The notes below the pieces were generated by a model. That model had not been told where the DNA came from. It saw nothing but the letters and a program-made list of their open reading frames with translations, and did no database searches. Source: Mediannikoviicoccus vaginalis (GTDB lineage: Bacteria; Bacillota; Clostridia; Tissierellales; Peptoniphilaceae). From it: a DNA stretch of 64,000 nt. Shown in pieces: positions 55,067 through 63,752 of this stretch. How positions within the stretch are numbered: position 1 is the stretch's first letter; the number at the start of each line of letters is the position of its first letter. The translations under genes and the position numbers were made by a program. The stretch covers positions 992,001 through 1,056,000 of the forward strand of contig NZ_CAKMRI010000001.1 in the NCBI RefSeq assembly GCF_928097925.1. The letters are read 5' to 3'.

Positions 55067-55096
55067 TTGTACAATTTTAGCAGCATCTATTAAAAT
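55067..55096 (+). promoter_or_regulatory. Candidate murE promoter
   Basis: TTGTAC (55067-55072), an 18-bp spacer and TAAAAT (55091-55096), 28 bp before the ATG. Confidence 0.45.
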
Positions 55097-55124
55097 AGAA
55101 TTAAGAAGCATAAAGGAGTTTGAA

Positions 55125-56594
55125 ATGAATATAGAAGAACTTTTAAATCATATCCACTACATAGAGGTGGAAGGTGATAAAAATAAAACTTTTAGCCATA
55201 TAACCCTGGACTCAAGGGAAGCTACTGATAAAAGTATTTTTATAGCTATTGAAGGCTTTAAAACAGACGGACATAAATTTATAGAAAAGGCCATAGAAAA
55301 TGGATGTAAAATTATCGTCCACAAAAAAGACGTGGAAATGGAAGAGGGCGTCACATATATAAAGGTAGATGATGGGAGAATGGCCCTTGCAGAAATATCA
55401 AAGGCCTATTACAATAACCCGTCAAATGAAATGACCATTGTGGGAATAACGGGCACAAATGGAAAGACTACAACCACATTTATATTAGAAAGCATACTTA
55501 GACAAGGAAAAATTAAAACGGCAACCATAGGCACCATGGGGCTAAAAAAGGGAGACCAAACTGAAAACCTTGGCAAAACCACTCCAGAGTCAAATAAACT
55601 ACAGGAAATATTTTTTGATTTAGTAAGTGAAGAATACCAAGCTGTGGTAATGGAAGTGTCATCCCACGCCCTAGAACTTAAGAGAGTGGAAGGAACAGAC
55701 TTTGACTACGCTGCCTTTACAAACCTAACCTATGAACATCTGGAACTACATGGCACTATGGAAAACTACTACCAGGCTAAGAAAAAACTATTTGCCATGA
55801 CAAGTAAGGAAAATATAATAAATATCGACGACCAATACGGCGAAAGGCTATACAATGAATTAAAAGAAGAAGGAAAAAAAGTATTGTCCTACTCCATGGA
55901 AAAGCCCGCGGAAATAATGGCAACAATAGAACACATGGATCTAGAAAAAACTATCTTTATATATAAGGAAGGAAACATTGAAGAAAAACTAGAAATTCCA
56001 ATGGCAGGAAAATACAATATCTATAATACTATGGCGGCGGTGGCAATAGCCCTTAGGATGAATGTAGATATGGATGACATAAAAAAAGGACTACTAAACT
56101 TTGAGAAGCCAGAGGGAAGATACCAAGTTGTAAAAAATAATCAAGGACTAAATTTGATAATTGACTTTGCCCACACCAGCGACGGCATGGAAAGCATAAT
56201 AAAATCGGCAAAGGAAAACTTCCATAAAAATACCATCGTGGTGTTCGGAGTGTCAGGAGCAAGAACTGTAGAAACCCAAGAAGAAATAGGAAGAGTTGTT
56301 GGAAATATTGCAGACTACTCTATAGTCACAAAAGATGACGAAATTGAAATGGAAGTAAAAGACATTTCAAAAAACATAATAAGGGGAATAGAAAAGTCTG
56401 GAGGAAAGTACGAGTACTTCCCGGACCGAGAAAAAGCCATAGAAAGAGCAGTGGAAATGGCAACAAGTGACGACGTGGTGTTGTTTTTAGGAAAGGGAAA
56501 TGAAAAGTTTTTCAAAACCCTAGGTGGAAGTAAAGTACCATATGACGAAGAAAAAGCCGTAAAAGAGGCGTTAAAAAAGAGAGGGAAAAAATAA
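55125..56594 (+). CDS. murE: UDP-N-acetylmuramyl-tripeptide synthetase MurE
   Basis: MurE adds the third amino acid of the peptidoglycan stem peptide. The 489-residue protein has a small N-terminal domain with LDSREATDKSIFIAI, the ATP P-loop GITGTNGKTTTTFIL near residue 110, MEVSSHALELKRVEGTDFD, LEKPEGRYQVV-like and DFAHTSDGMES motifs, and a C-terminal domain. Where meso-diaminopimelate-adding enzymes carry DNPR, this one reads VTKDDEIEMEV, so the residue added is more likely lysine or ornithine than diaminopimelate. Plus strand, single gene, with its own ribosome binding site AAAGGAG. Confidence 0.93.
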   Translation: MNIEELLNHIHYIEVEGDKNKTFSHITLDSREATDKSIFIAIEGFKTDGHKFIEKAIENGCKIIVHKKDVEMEEGVTYIKVDDGRMALAEISKAYYNNPSNEMTIVGITGTNGKTTTTFILESILRQGKIKTATIGTMGLKKGDQTENLGKTTPESNKLQEIFFDLVSEEYQAVVMEVSSHALELKRVEGTDFDYAAFTNLTYEHLELHGTMENYYQAKKKLFAMTSKENIINIDDQYGERLYNELKEEGKKVLSYSMEKPAEIMATIEHMDLEKTIFIYKEGNIEEKLEIPMAGKYNIYNTMAAVAIALRMNVDMDDIKKGLLNFEKPEGRYQVVKNNQGLNLIIDFAHTSDGMESIIKSAKENFHKNTIVVFGVSGARTVETQEEIGRVVGNIADYSIVTKDDEIEMEVKDISKNIIRGIEKSGGKYEYFPDREKAIERAVEMATSDDVVLFLGKGNEKFFKTLGGSKVPYDEEKAVKEALKKRGKK

Positions 56595-58120
56595 GTTTTT
56601 TCTTTACTTTCTTGAAGAAAGTAACAAAGAGAGGGGAAAGTTTTTTTAGAAAAAACTTTAATTTTAAATTTTGTTTTTTGGTTTGTAGGGTGAAAGCCCT
56701 ACAACTTTTTTATTTTTAATATAGCCTTTTGCTTTATATGCCTTGCGGCATTATTATGTAGGGCAATGCCCTACGACCCATTTGCTTCTAGTAAATTTTA
56801 TTTTTTTATTATACCAAGGGGAAAAATAACCCCCGCTCTGTCATTCTGAGCGGAAATTTTTGCTTTGCAAAAATTGAAGTCGAAGAATCTCGAACATTTT
56901 TTTCTAAAAAAGTGTTCGTTAAAGTTTCATAATATGTTTTTCAAAGTTTTATAAACCTTGAGTAATATCTTTATACAATTTGATTTTTCCTATTTCCAGG
57001 GTAAGGATGAAGGGTGGAAAGTTTTAAAAAACTTTCTATGAAAAATTTTGTTTTTTGTTTTGTAGGGCAATGCCCTACGACCTTTTTATTTTTAATCCAC
57101 TTTTTCGTTTAACCAAGGGGAGAACTAAGAAAATTTCGTATGTGGTCTCAGTTCTCCCCTTGAAATCCCCTCTTCCTTACCTTCCAAACGATTCAGGACT
57201 GGCCGTCCTGAAAACCTGCTTTGTAATAGGAAGAAAATTTTTTGGATTTTCTTCTGTTTGTAATATTATACTTTGAACACTATTAGATTATTAAATTTAC
57301 TCTGTTCCTCTAACATATACTTAGTAATGAGATTCTTCGACTACAAAATTTTTTTCAAAAATTTTTCCGCTCAGAATGACATGGCGAGGTGTAAACACTC
57401 CCAACTACAGTGCCGAAGGCACAAACAGAAAATCCAAAAAGATTTTCTACAGCTTACATTGGGGTTTGGGGTATCCCCAAGCGTTTTAAGGGTGTAAAAG
57501 GTTCGGGTTTCAGGGTAAGGATATGAGGGGAAATCGCAATCCCCTTCATCCTTACCCTGAGGTTAGAAAAAATAATATTGATAAAATAAAAATTAGTAAG
57601 TTTATAAAACTTTGAAAACAATTCAGGATACTTAAGCGTGAACTTTCTTGTGAAAGTTCACGAGATCCTTCGACTCGCTACGCTCGCTCAGGATGACAAA
57701 GCGGGGTGAATACGCTTCGTACAAAGAAAACATACAAAACACAACTATAAAAATTGTAGGAAAGCCCAAAGCTTTCCTACTTCTTTACCATAGGGGTCTC
57801 GGGGTAACCCCGAGTCGTTGGGAGGTAAAGGGGGTTTTCAAGGGGGATAGGAACCGTACGAAACGGTGCCTTTTCCCCCTTGGTAGAATAAAATGATAAA
57901 TTATAATGAAAATAATATGGTTGTAGGTCACAGGCCTACATAACAATTCAGGCTACTTTTACATTTGCTTTTCGTTGAAAAGCAAATGAGATTCTTCGAC
58001 TACAAAATTCCTTCGGAATTTTTCCGCTCAGAATGACAGTGCCGGCAGGTATCAAACCTCGTAGGGTGAAACCCTACAAAAAGAACAAAAATTTTTAGTT
58101 TGAATTTTTTCAAAAAATTC
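56595..58120. repeat. Intergenic stem-loop array 11
   Basis: No gene. ACTTTCTT/AAGAAAGT (56612-56630) as a possible murE terminator; AAGTTTTTTT/AAAAAACTT; GTAGGG/CCCTAC (about 56685-56702); ATGCC/GGCAT (56740-56753); GTAGGGC/GCCCTAC (56757-56773); reversed GATTCTTCGAC element (56842-56893) with stem CGAACA...TGTTCG (56893-56925); truncated GGTAAGGAT arm (56997-57016); reversed CAAGGGGAG and CAGGAC hairpins (57112-57218); element (57329-57382); long GGTAAGGAT palindrome (57512-57559); stem CGTGAACTTTC (57637-57662) and the ATCCT/AGGAT element (57662-57697); CTTTACC helix with CTCGGGG/CCCCGAG (57785-57830) and long CAAGGGGGA hairpin (57838-57882); stem CATTTGCTTTTC (57962-57988) and element (57987-58040); GTAGGG/CCCTAC; GAATTTTTT/AAAAAATTC (58102-58120). 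Confidence 0.88.
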
Positions 58121-58148
58121 AAAAAAAAAGAACCCATATGGGTTCTTT
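58121..58148 (-). terminator. Terminator with no surviving upstream gene on the minus strand
   Basis: AAGAACCCATATGGGTTCTT is a perfect palindrome followed on the minus strand by T9. The nearest minus-strand gene is yerC, on the far side of the ISL3-type element. Confidence 0.75.
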
Positions 58149-58169
58149 CTTTATTTCGGAACAAAAGAA

Positions 58170-58214
58170 ACTGTTGGGGGGGTATGAATAAACATACCAC
58201 CTTAACAGTTTTTT
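58170..58214. other. Strong hairpin between array 11 and the ISL3-type element
   Basis: AACTGTT (58170-58176) with AACAGTT (58204-58210), inner GGTATG with CATACC, and G7 opposite ACC; T6 follows on the plus strand. It is not one of the array modules. It may be a terminator or part of a small RNA or truncated gene. Confidence 0.5.
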
Positions 58215-58228
58215 AAATAAAAAAATTG

Positions 58229-59584
58229 CACTTACTCTACAAATCACCTAAAATAAAGTCACCACAACCAAATAAAGGAGGTAAAGTAAGTGCAAATAAA
58301 TAATATCACAAAGCTTGTGGGAATAAAAGGTTTAGAATTAGGAAAAGTAGAAGAAACAGAAGACAAGATAACAATAACAGGTAAATGTAAGAAAAGACCT
58401 AAAACATGTCCGTGCTGTGGATCAAAAAAGATAGAAATACATGACCATAGACATCAAAACATAAGAGATTTACCATATAGAGATAAACAAGTAGTATTAA
58501 AAATAGACGTACGAAGATTTAAATGTAGACAGTGCAATAAAAGATTTACAGAATCTAAACCATTCGTATCAAAACATTGCCAAATAACAACAAGACTCAA
58601 AAGAAGAGTATTAGAAGAATTTAAAAATAAAATATCCATCAAAGATATAGCTAAAAAATTTTATATTTCACCCAAAACAGTTACAAACATAATAGATACC
58701 ATAGAAATAAAAAGATTAAAACTAGGAGAAGTACTAAACATAGACGAATTCAAAGGAGACTCAGGAGGAGAAAAGTATCAGACAATAATAGCAGATAGTC
58801 AAAATAAAAAGATATTAGACGTACTACCAACAAGGAAATTTGATTACCTAGATAAATACTTTAGTCAAATACCAAAAGAAGAAAAAGACAAAGTAAAAAT
58901 CTTCGTAAGCGATATGTATAGACCATACAGAGATATAAAGAAAAAACACTTTCCAAACGCAAAACATCTAATAGACAGATATCACTTCATAAGACAGGTA
59001 ACATGGGGATTTGAAAACACAAGAATAGCAGAATCAAAAAAGATGAAAAAACAAGAAAGAACACACTTTATGAGAAGTAAATCCCTACTAACAAAACCAA
59101 TGATAAAACTACACGAAGATGAAAAAATAAAAGTATCAATAATGTTAGAAAGAAACGAAGAAATAAGAAAAGCATACCTAACAAAAGAAACCTTCTACAA
59201 CCTAGTAATGAAGAGCGAAAACAAAGAGAAAGCACAAAAAAACATACAAGGTTGGATAGAATACCTGTTAAAAGACGGATCCATTAAGTGGAGAGCCTGT
59301 TTAACAGCCTTTAAGAACTGGATAGACCCAATATCTAATAGCTTTGACTACGAATTCACCAATGGGTACGTAGAAGGAATGAACAACAAAATAAAAGTAT
59401 TAAAGAGAATAACATTTGGAATTAAAAATTTCAAAAGATTTAGAAATAGGATATTAGCACTCGAATAATATACATAAATTGAATAAAAGAATTAGCTTTT
59501 AGGAAAAATAAGCCTATAGGCTTATTAAGTGAACCTAAAAACAGTAAAAAGTGACTATTTAGATAGGTCTTTTAAAAGTAAGTG
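58229..59584 (+). mobile_element. ISL3-type insertion element
   Basis: About 1356 bp carrying one transposase. The ends start CACTTACT on the left and, inverted, CACTTACT on the right; after that the inverted repeat is imperfect and rejoins at AGTCAC about 30 bp in. I could not find a clear target duplication, so the exact ends are inferred. It sits between array 11 and the yerC terminator. Confidence 0.65.
58290..59468 (+). CDS. ISL3-family transposase
   Basis: A 392-residue transposase. N-terminal zinc ribbon (KTCPCCGSKKIEIHD and FKCRQCNKRFTE), a helix-turn-helix (ISIKDIAKKFYISPKTVTNI), then the DDE catalytic core with NIDEFKGDSG, VSDMYRPYRD and NGYVEGMNNKIKVLKR. Length agrees with the ISL3 family (about 400). 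It starts at GTG 58290 with AAAGGAGG upstream. It appears intact. Confidence 0.9.
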   Translation: MQINNITKLVGIKGLELGKVEETEDKITITGKCKKRPKTCPCCGSKKIEIHDHRHQNIRDLPYRDKQVVLKIDVRRFKCRQCNKRFTESKPFVSKHCQITTRLKRRVLEEFKNKISIKDIAKKFYISPKTVTNIIDTIEIKRLKLGEVLNIDEFKGDSGGEKYQTIIADSQNKKILDVLPTRKFDYLDKYFSQIPKEEKDKVKIFVSDMYRPYRDIKKKHFPNAKHLIDRYHFIRQVTWGFENTRIAESKKMKKQERTHFMRSKSLLTKPMIKLHEDEKIKVSIMLERNEEIRKAYLTKETFYNLVMKSENKEKAQKNIQGWIEYLLKDGSIKWRACLTAFKNWIDPISNSFDYEFTNGYVEGMNNKIKVLKRITFGIKNFKRFRNRILALE

Positions 59585-59602
59585 AATAATGATGTATAAA
59601 TA

Positions 59603-59637
59603 AGAGGAGATGCCAACTTTATAGGTTAGCATCCCCC
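59603..59637 (-). terminator. Possible terminator after yerC
   Basis: Minus-strand GGGGATGC-AAC and GTT-GCATCTCC pair with small mismatches; the T run is weak. Confidence 0.4.
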
Positions 59638-59656
59638 AATGGATTCTTTAGAACCT

Positions 59657-59977
59657 TTATTTCTTTCGTTTTGCTTCTAAGTCTCTTTTTATAAGCTCGT
59701 CTAGAACAAGTTCATAGCCTTCTGCTCCATAGTTAAGACTTCTATTTACTCTACTTATTGTAGCTGTTGAAGCTCCCGTCTCTTTTTCTATTTCGTTATA
59801 GGTTTTTCTGATTTTTAAAAGTTTTGCAACTTCTAATCTTTGTGTTATTGAATGAAGCTCTCTAACTGTACATACGTCTTCAAAGAACTTGTAACAGTCT
59901 TCTCTACTTTTTAGCATCATTACTGCATCAAAGAAATCATCTAATTGTTTGCTCTTTAGCCTAGACTCGCTACTCAA
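59657..59977 (-). CDS. YerC/YecD family TrpR-like regulator
   Basis: A 106-residue protein with a TrpR-like helix-turn-helix (CTVRELHSITQRLEVAKLL, then TYNEIEKETGASTATISRV). Family members are small DNA-binding proteins of uncertain target. It begins with TTG (59975-59977) after AAGGAG and follows fhs by 11 bp, so it is in the fhs operon. Confidence 0.85.
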   Translation of the reverse strand: MSSESRLKSKQLDDFFDAVMMLKSREDCYKFFEDVCTVRELHSITQRLEVAKLLKIRKTYNEIEKETGASTATISRVNRSLNYGAEGYELVLDELIKRDLEAKRKK

Positions 59978-59988
59978 AATATCACTCC

Positions 59989-61659
59989 TTAGAATAATCC
60001 AACTATTTCGCCTGATTCTAATACGTCAATATTGTTAGCTGCTGGAACTTTTGGAAGGCCTGGCATTGTCATTATGTCTCCTGTTAGGGCAACAACAAAG
60101 CCTGCTCCTCTTGAAATTCTCAAGTCTCTAACTGTAATGCGGAAGTCTGATGGTGCTCCTAATAGTTTAGGGTCATCTGAGAATGAATATTGTGTCTTAG
60201 CCATACATACTGGATAGTGGTCAAGGCCAAGTTCTGATATTTCTTTTAGTTTTCTCTTTGCTTTTGTTGTGAATTCTACTCCGCTTCCACCGTATATATC
60301 AGTTGCGATTTTTTCTATCTTTTGTTCTATTGTCATATCTTCTTCGTATAAGAAGTGGAAGTTATTTTCATTTTCGTCAATCTTCTTAACTACTGCTTTA
60401 GCAAGGTCTTCTGCGCCTTCGCCACCTTTTGCCCAAACTTCTGCAAGAACTGCTTCTGTTCCTGAATCTTTTGTTAATTTATCAAGAAGTTCTAGTTCTT
60501 TTTCTGTGTCTGTTGGGAAACGGTTAATTGCTACTAAGCATGGAATACCATACTTGTGCATGTTTTGGATATGTCTTTCTAGGTTTGCAAATCCTTTTTC
60601 TAGTGCTTCAAGGTTTTCTTCGCCTAGTTCGTCTTTAGCGCATCCACCGTGGTGTTTTAATGCTCTAACTGTTGCAACAATTACTGTACAGTCTGGTGTG
60701 ATTCCGCCTAGACGACATTTGATGTCAAAGAATTTTTCCGCTCCTAGGTCTCCACCGAATCCTGCTTCTGTTACTGTGTAGTCAGCAAGTTTCATTGCAA
60801 GTTTTGTTGCTACTACTGAGTTACATCCATGTGCAATGTTTGCGAATGGTCCACCATGTAGTATTGCTGGTGTGTTTTCTAATGTTTGTACAAGGTTAGG
60901 GTTAATAGCATCTTTCATTACTAGTGCTACTGCTCCTTGTGCCTTGATGTCTTTTGCATATACTGGTTTTTTGTCGTATGTGTATGCAATAAGGATGTTA
61001 CCGATTCTTTCTTTTAAGTCTTCAAGGCTTGTGCTTAGACATAGTATAGCCATTATTTCTGAAGCTACTGTTATATCGAAACCGTCTTCTCTTGGTACTC
61101 CGTTTGGTCTACCACCAAGTCCTACTACGATATTTCTTAGTGCTCTATCGTTCATGTCTAGAACTCTCTTCCAAAGGATTCTTCTAGGGTCAATTCCTAG
61201 TTCGTTTCCTTGTTGTAAGTGGTTATCTAGTAGTGCAGAGATTAGGTTGTTTGCTGTTGTAATAGCGTGGAAGTCTCCTGTGAAGTGCATGTTGATGTCT
61301 TCCATTGGAACTACTTGTGCATATCCACCACCTGCTGCTCCACCTTTTATACCAAAGCTTGGTCCTAGTGAAGGTTCTCTTAGTGCAGAGATTGCTGACT
61401 TACCTATTCTGTTAAGTCCCATTGAAAGTCCAACGTTAACTGTTGTCTTTCCTTCTCCTGCTGGTGTTGGGTTTATTGCTGTTACAAGGATTAGTTTTCC
61501 GTCTTCTTTGTCCTTGTATTTTTCTAAAAGTCCCAAGTCTAATTTTGCTTTGTAGTTTCCATAAAGGTATAGATCTTTTTCTTCAAGACCTAGACGTTTA
61601 CCAACTTCAACTATAGGTTCCATCTTAGCTTCTTGTGCTATTTGTACGTCTGTTTTCAT
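59989..61659 (-). CDS. fhs: Formate-tetrahydrofolate ligase
   Basis: Fhs makes 10-formyl-THF from formate, THF and ATP and feeds one-carbon metabolism and purines. The 556-residue protein has the P-loop [20 protein letters not shown] near residue 60, [20 protein letters not shown] and [20 protein letters not shown], all family-conserved. AGGAGG precedes the ATG, some 11 bp upstream. The 61660-61852 gap upstream is AT-rich with a TATAAT at about 61820 but no riboswitch I can recognise. Confidence 0.96.
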   Translation of the reverse strand: MKTDVQIAQEAKMEPIVEVGKRLGLEEKDLYLYGNYKAKLDLGLLEKYKDKEDGKLILVTAINPTPAGEGKTTVNVGLSMGLNRIGKSAISALREPSLGPSFGIKGGAAGGGYAQVVPMEDINMHFTGDFHAITTANNLISALLDNHLQQGNELGIDPRRILWKRVLDMNDRALRNIVVGLGGRPNGVPREDGFDITVASEIMAILCLSTSLEDLKERIGNILIAYTYDKKPVYAKDIKAQGAVALVMKDAINPNLVQTLENTPAILHGGPFANIAHGCNSVVATKLAMKLADYTVTEAGFGGDLGAEKFFDIKCRLGGITPDCTVIVATVRALKHHGGCAKDELGEENLEALEKGFANLERHIQNMHKYGIPCLVAINRFPTDTEKELELLDKLTKDSGTEAVLAEVWAKGGEGAEDLAKAVVKKIDENENNFHFLYEEDMTIEQKIEKIATDIYGGSGVEFTTKAKRKLKEISELGLDHYPVCMAKTQYSFSDDPKLLGAPSDFRITVRDLRISRGAGFVVALTGDIMTMPGLPKVPAANNIDVLESGEIVGLF

Positions 61660-61852
61660 TTGATAAATAACCTCCTAATATTTGTAGTTAAACTTTAGTA
61701 TATTTACTAAGTCATTCTCTATTTATTTACCCGATAAAAGATACTTTAATCAGTTTATAAATTAAAGTCTTATACTTTAATTTGTTAAAAAACTCGGTTT
61801 AATATCTACAAACTTATTATACTTGAAAAAGTGAATTTAATAAAGTAATGTA

Positions 61853-63679
61853 TTAGTTTTTATTCTTTTTTGATTTGTATCTTAGTTCTGAGTTTAATAT
61901 TTTCTTTCTTATTCTAAGGCTCTTAGGTGTTACTTCTATTAGCTCGTCTTCTTCTATAAATTCTAGTAGCTCTTCAAGGCTTAGTATTCTCGGTGGTGAA
62001 AGTCTTAGGGCTTCGTCTGCTGCTGAGGACCTGATGTTGGTCTGTTGCTTTCTCTTGCACACGTTAACTTCGATGTCTAGTCCCTTTGGATTTTCTCCTA
62101 CGACCATTCCCTCGTACACATCTTCCCCTGGTTTTACGAATAGCACTCCTCTTTCTTGTGCCGCGTTTAATCCATAGGCAGATGTTACTCCTGTTTCGAA
62201 GCATATTAGGGATCCTGTAGGTCTGCCTGGAATGTCGCCTTTTTTCTTTGCGTACTCTTTAAGTTCGGAGTTGATTACTCCTGTGCCCTTTGTGGTGGAT
62301 ATAAATTCTTGTCTATATCCTATTAAGCCCCTTGTTGGTATGTCGAAAACTAGTCTTGTGTAGCCACCTTTTGATGGTTTCATGTCGATTAGTTCTCCCT
62401 TTCTCATCCCAAGTTTTTCTATGATGGCACCGACATATTCTTCGTCTACGTCTATGGTCACTCTCTCGATTGGCTCTAGGGTAACTCCGTCTTCTTCTTT
62501 ATATAGTACTTGTGGTTTTGAAACTTGAAACTCGTAGTCTTCTCTTCTTAGGTTTTCTATTAATACTGATAGGTGAAGCTCTCCTCTACCGCTGACTCTG
62601 AAAGCGTCGGTGGAGTCTGTTTCTTCAACTCTTAAGCTAACGTCTGTTTCCAGTTCTTTAAAGAGTCTATTTCTAATTTGTCTACTGGTTACATATTTTC
62701 CTTCGCGGCCTGCAAATGGACTGTCGTTTACTAAAAAGTTCATTGCAAGGGTCGGTTCTGAAATTTTTGTAAATGGTATTGGATCTTCATGTTCAAGGTC
62801 GCAAATGGTGTCTCCAATATTTATGCCTTCAACTCCTGTAACGGCAATTATATTTCCCGCCGTTGAAGACTGTACTTCCACTCTGTTTAGTCCTTGGAAC
62901 TCATATATCTTTGTTATGGTAACTTTTTTATCAACTGATTTGTCGTAGTAGTTTAAAATATGAACTCTGTCATTTACTTTTATTGTTCCAGAATCTATCT
63001 TACCTATTCCTATTCTACCAACGTAGTCGTTGTAGTCACTTGTGGAAATTAAAAGTCTAAAGGCTTCTTCCACATTGCCACTTGGTTCCGGAATGTATTC
63101 GATAATCTTATCAAGAAGGTACGACATGTCATCTGATGGGTCGTTGTAGTCTTCGCATGCAAAGCCCTGTCTTGCTGAAGCATATACTATTGGTGAGTCA
63201 AGGTATTCTTCTCCAGCATCAAGTTGGATGAATAGGTCTAAGATTTCATCTACAACCTCTTCTGGCCTTGCCTCTGGTCTGTCAATCTTGTTGATACATA
63301 CTATTGCAGGTAGATTTAATTCAAATGCCTTTTTTAATACAAACTTAGTTTGTGGCATTGGTCCTTCAAATGCATCTACAACAAGAACAACTCCGTCGGC
63401 CATGCTAAGCACACGTTCCACTTCGCCACCAAAGTCGGCGTGTCCCGGTGTGTCGATAATATTTATCTTGTAATCCTTATAGTCTACGGCGGTGTTTTTG
63501 GAAAGTATTGTTATACCTCTTTCCTTTTCGATGTCGTTACTGTCCATAACTCTGTCTTGAACAGCTTGGTTTTCTCTAAATACACCACCAGTTCTCAATA
63601 ATCCGTCTACTAATGTTGTCTTGCCATGATCAACATGGGCTATGATTGCAACATTTCTTATATTTTTTTTATTTGCCAT
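61853..63679 (-). CDS. typA: GTP-binding translation factor TypA/BipA
   Basis: A ribosome-associated GTPase of the EF-G type used in ribosome assembly and stress. The 608-residue protein has the G1 motif NVAIIAHVDHGKTTLVDGL, G2/G3 (ERGITILSKNT and DTPGHADFGGEVER), G4 NKIDRPEARPEE and the C-terminal BipA domain with VTSAYGLNAAQERGVLFVKPG. Length fits the family. It is monocistronic as far as visible, with AAGGAAG before the ATG. Confidence 0.95.
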   Translation of the reverse strand: MANKKNIRNVAIIAHVDHGKTTLVDGLLRTGGVFRENQAVQDRVMDSNDIEKERGITILSKNTAVDYKDYKINIIDTPGHADFGGEVERVLSMADGVVLVVDAFEGPMPQTKFVLKKAFELNLPAIVCINKIDRPEARPEEVVDEILDLFIQLDAGEEYLDSPIVYASARQGFACEDYNDPSDDMSYLLDKIIEYIPEPSGNVEEAFRLLISTSDYNDYVGRIGIGKIDSGTIKVNDRVHILNYYDKSVDKKVTITKIYEFQGLNRVEVQSSTAGNIIAVTGVEGINIGDTICDLEHEDPIPFTKISEPTLAMNFLVNDSPFAGREGKYVTSRQIRNRLFKELETDVSLRVEETDSTDAFRVSGRGELHLSVLIENLRREDYEFQVSKPQVLYKEEDGVTLEPIERVTIDVDEEYVGAIIEKLGMRKGELIDMKPSKGGYTRLVFDIPTRGLIGYRQEFISTTKGTGVINSELKEYAKKKGDIPGRPTGSLICFETGVTSAYGLNAAQERGVLFVKPGEDVYEGMVVGENPKGLDIEVNVCKRKQQTNIRSSAADEALRLSPPRILSLEELLEFIEEDELIEVTPKSLRIRKKILNSELRYKSKKNKN

Positions 63680-63752
63680 TAAAACACTTCCTTACTTTAT
63701 CCTTTGAAATTATACCATAAAGAAGGACAAAATAAATAGTTGTGGGCTATTT

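Noticed and set aside
60269-61555. Long plus-strand frames opposite fhs (170 and 239 codons)
   Set aside because: Mirror frames of a conserved gene with strong codon bias; Ser/Pro-rich products without motifs.
61660-61852. Riboswitch upstream of fhs
   Set aside because: AT-rich with a TATAAT only; no conserved folate or glycine riboswitch core could be recognised.
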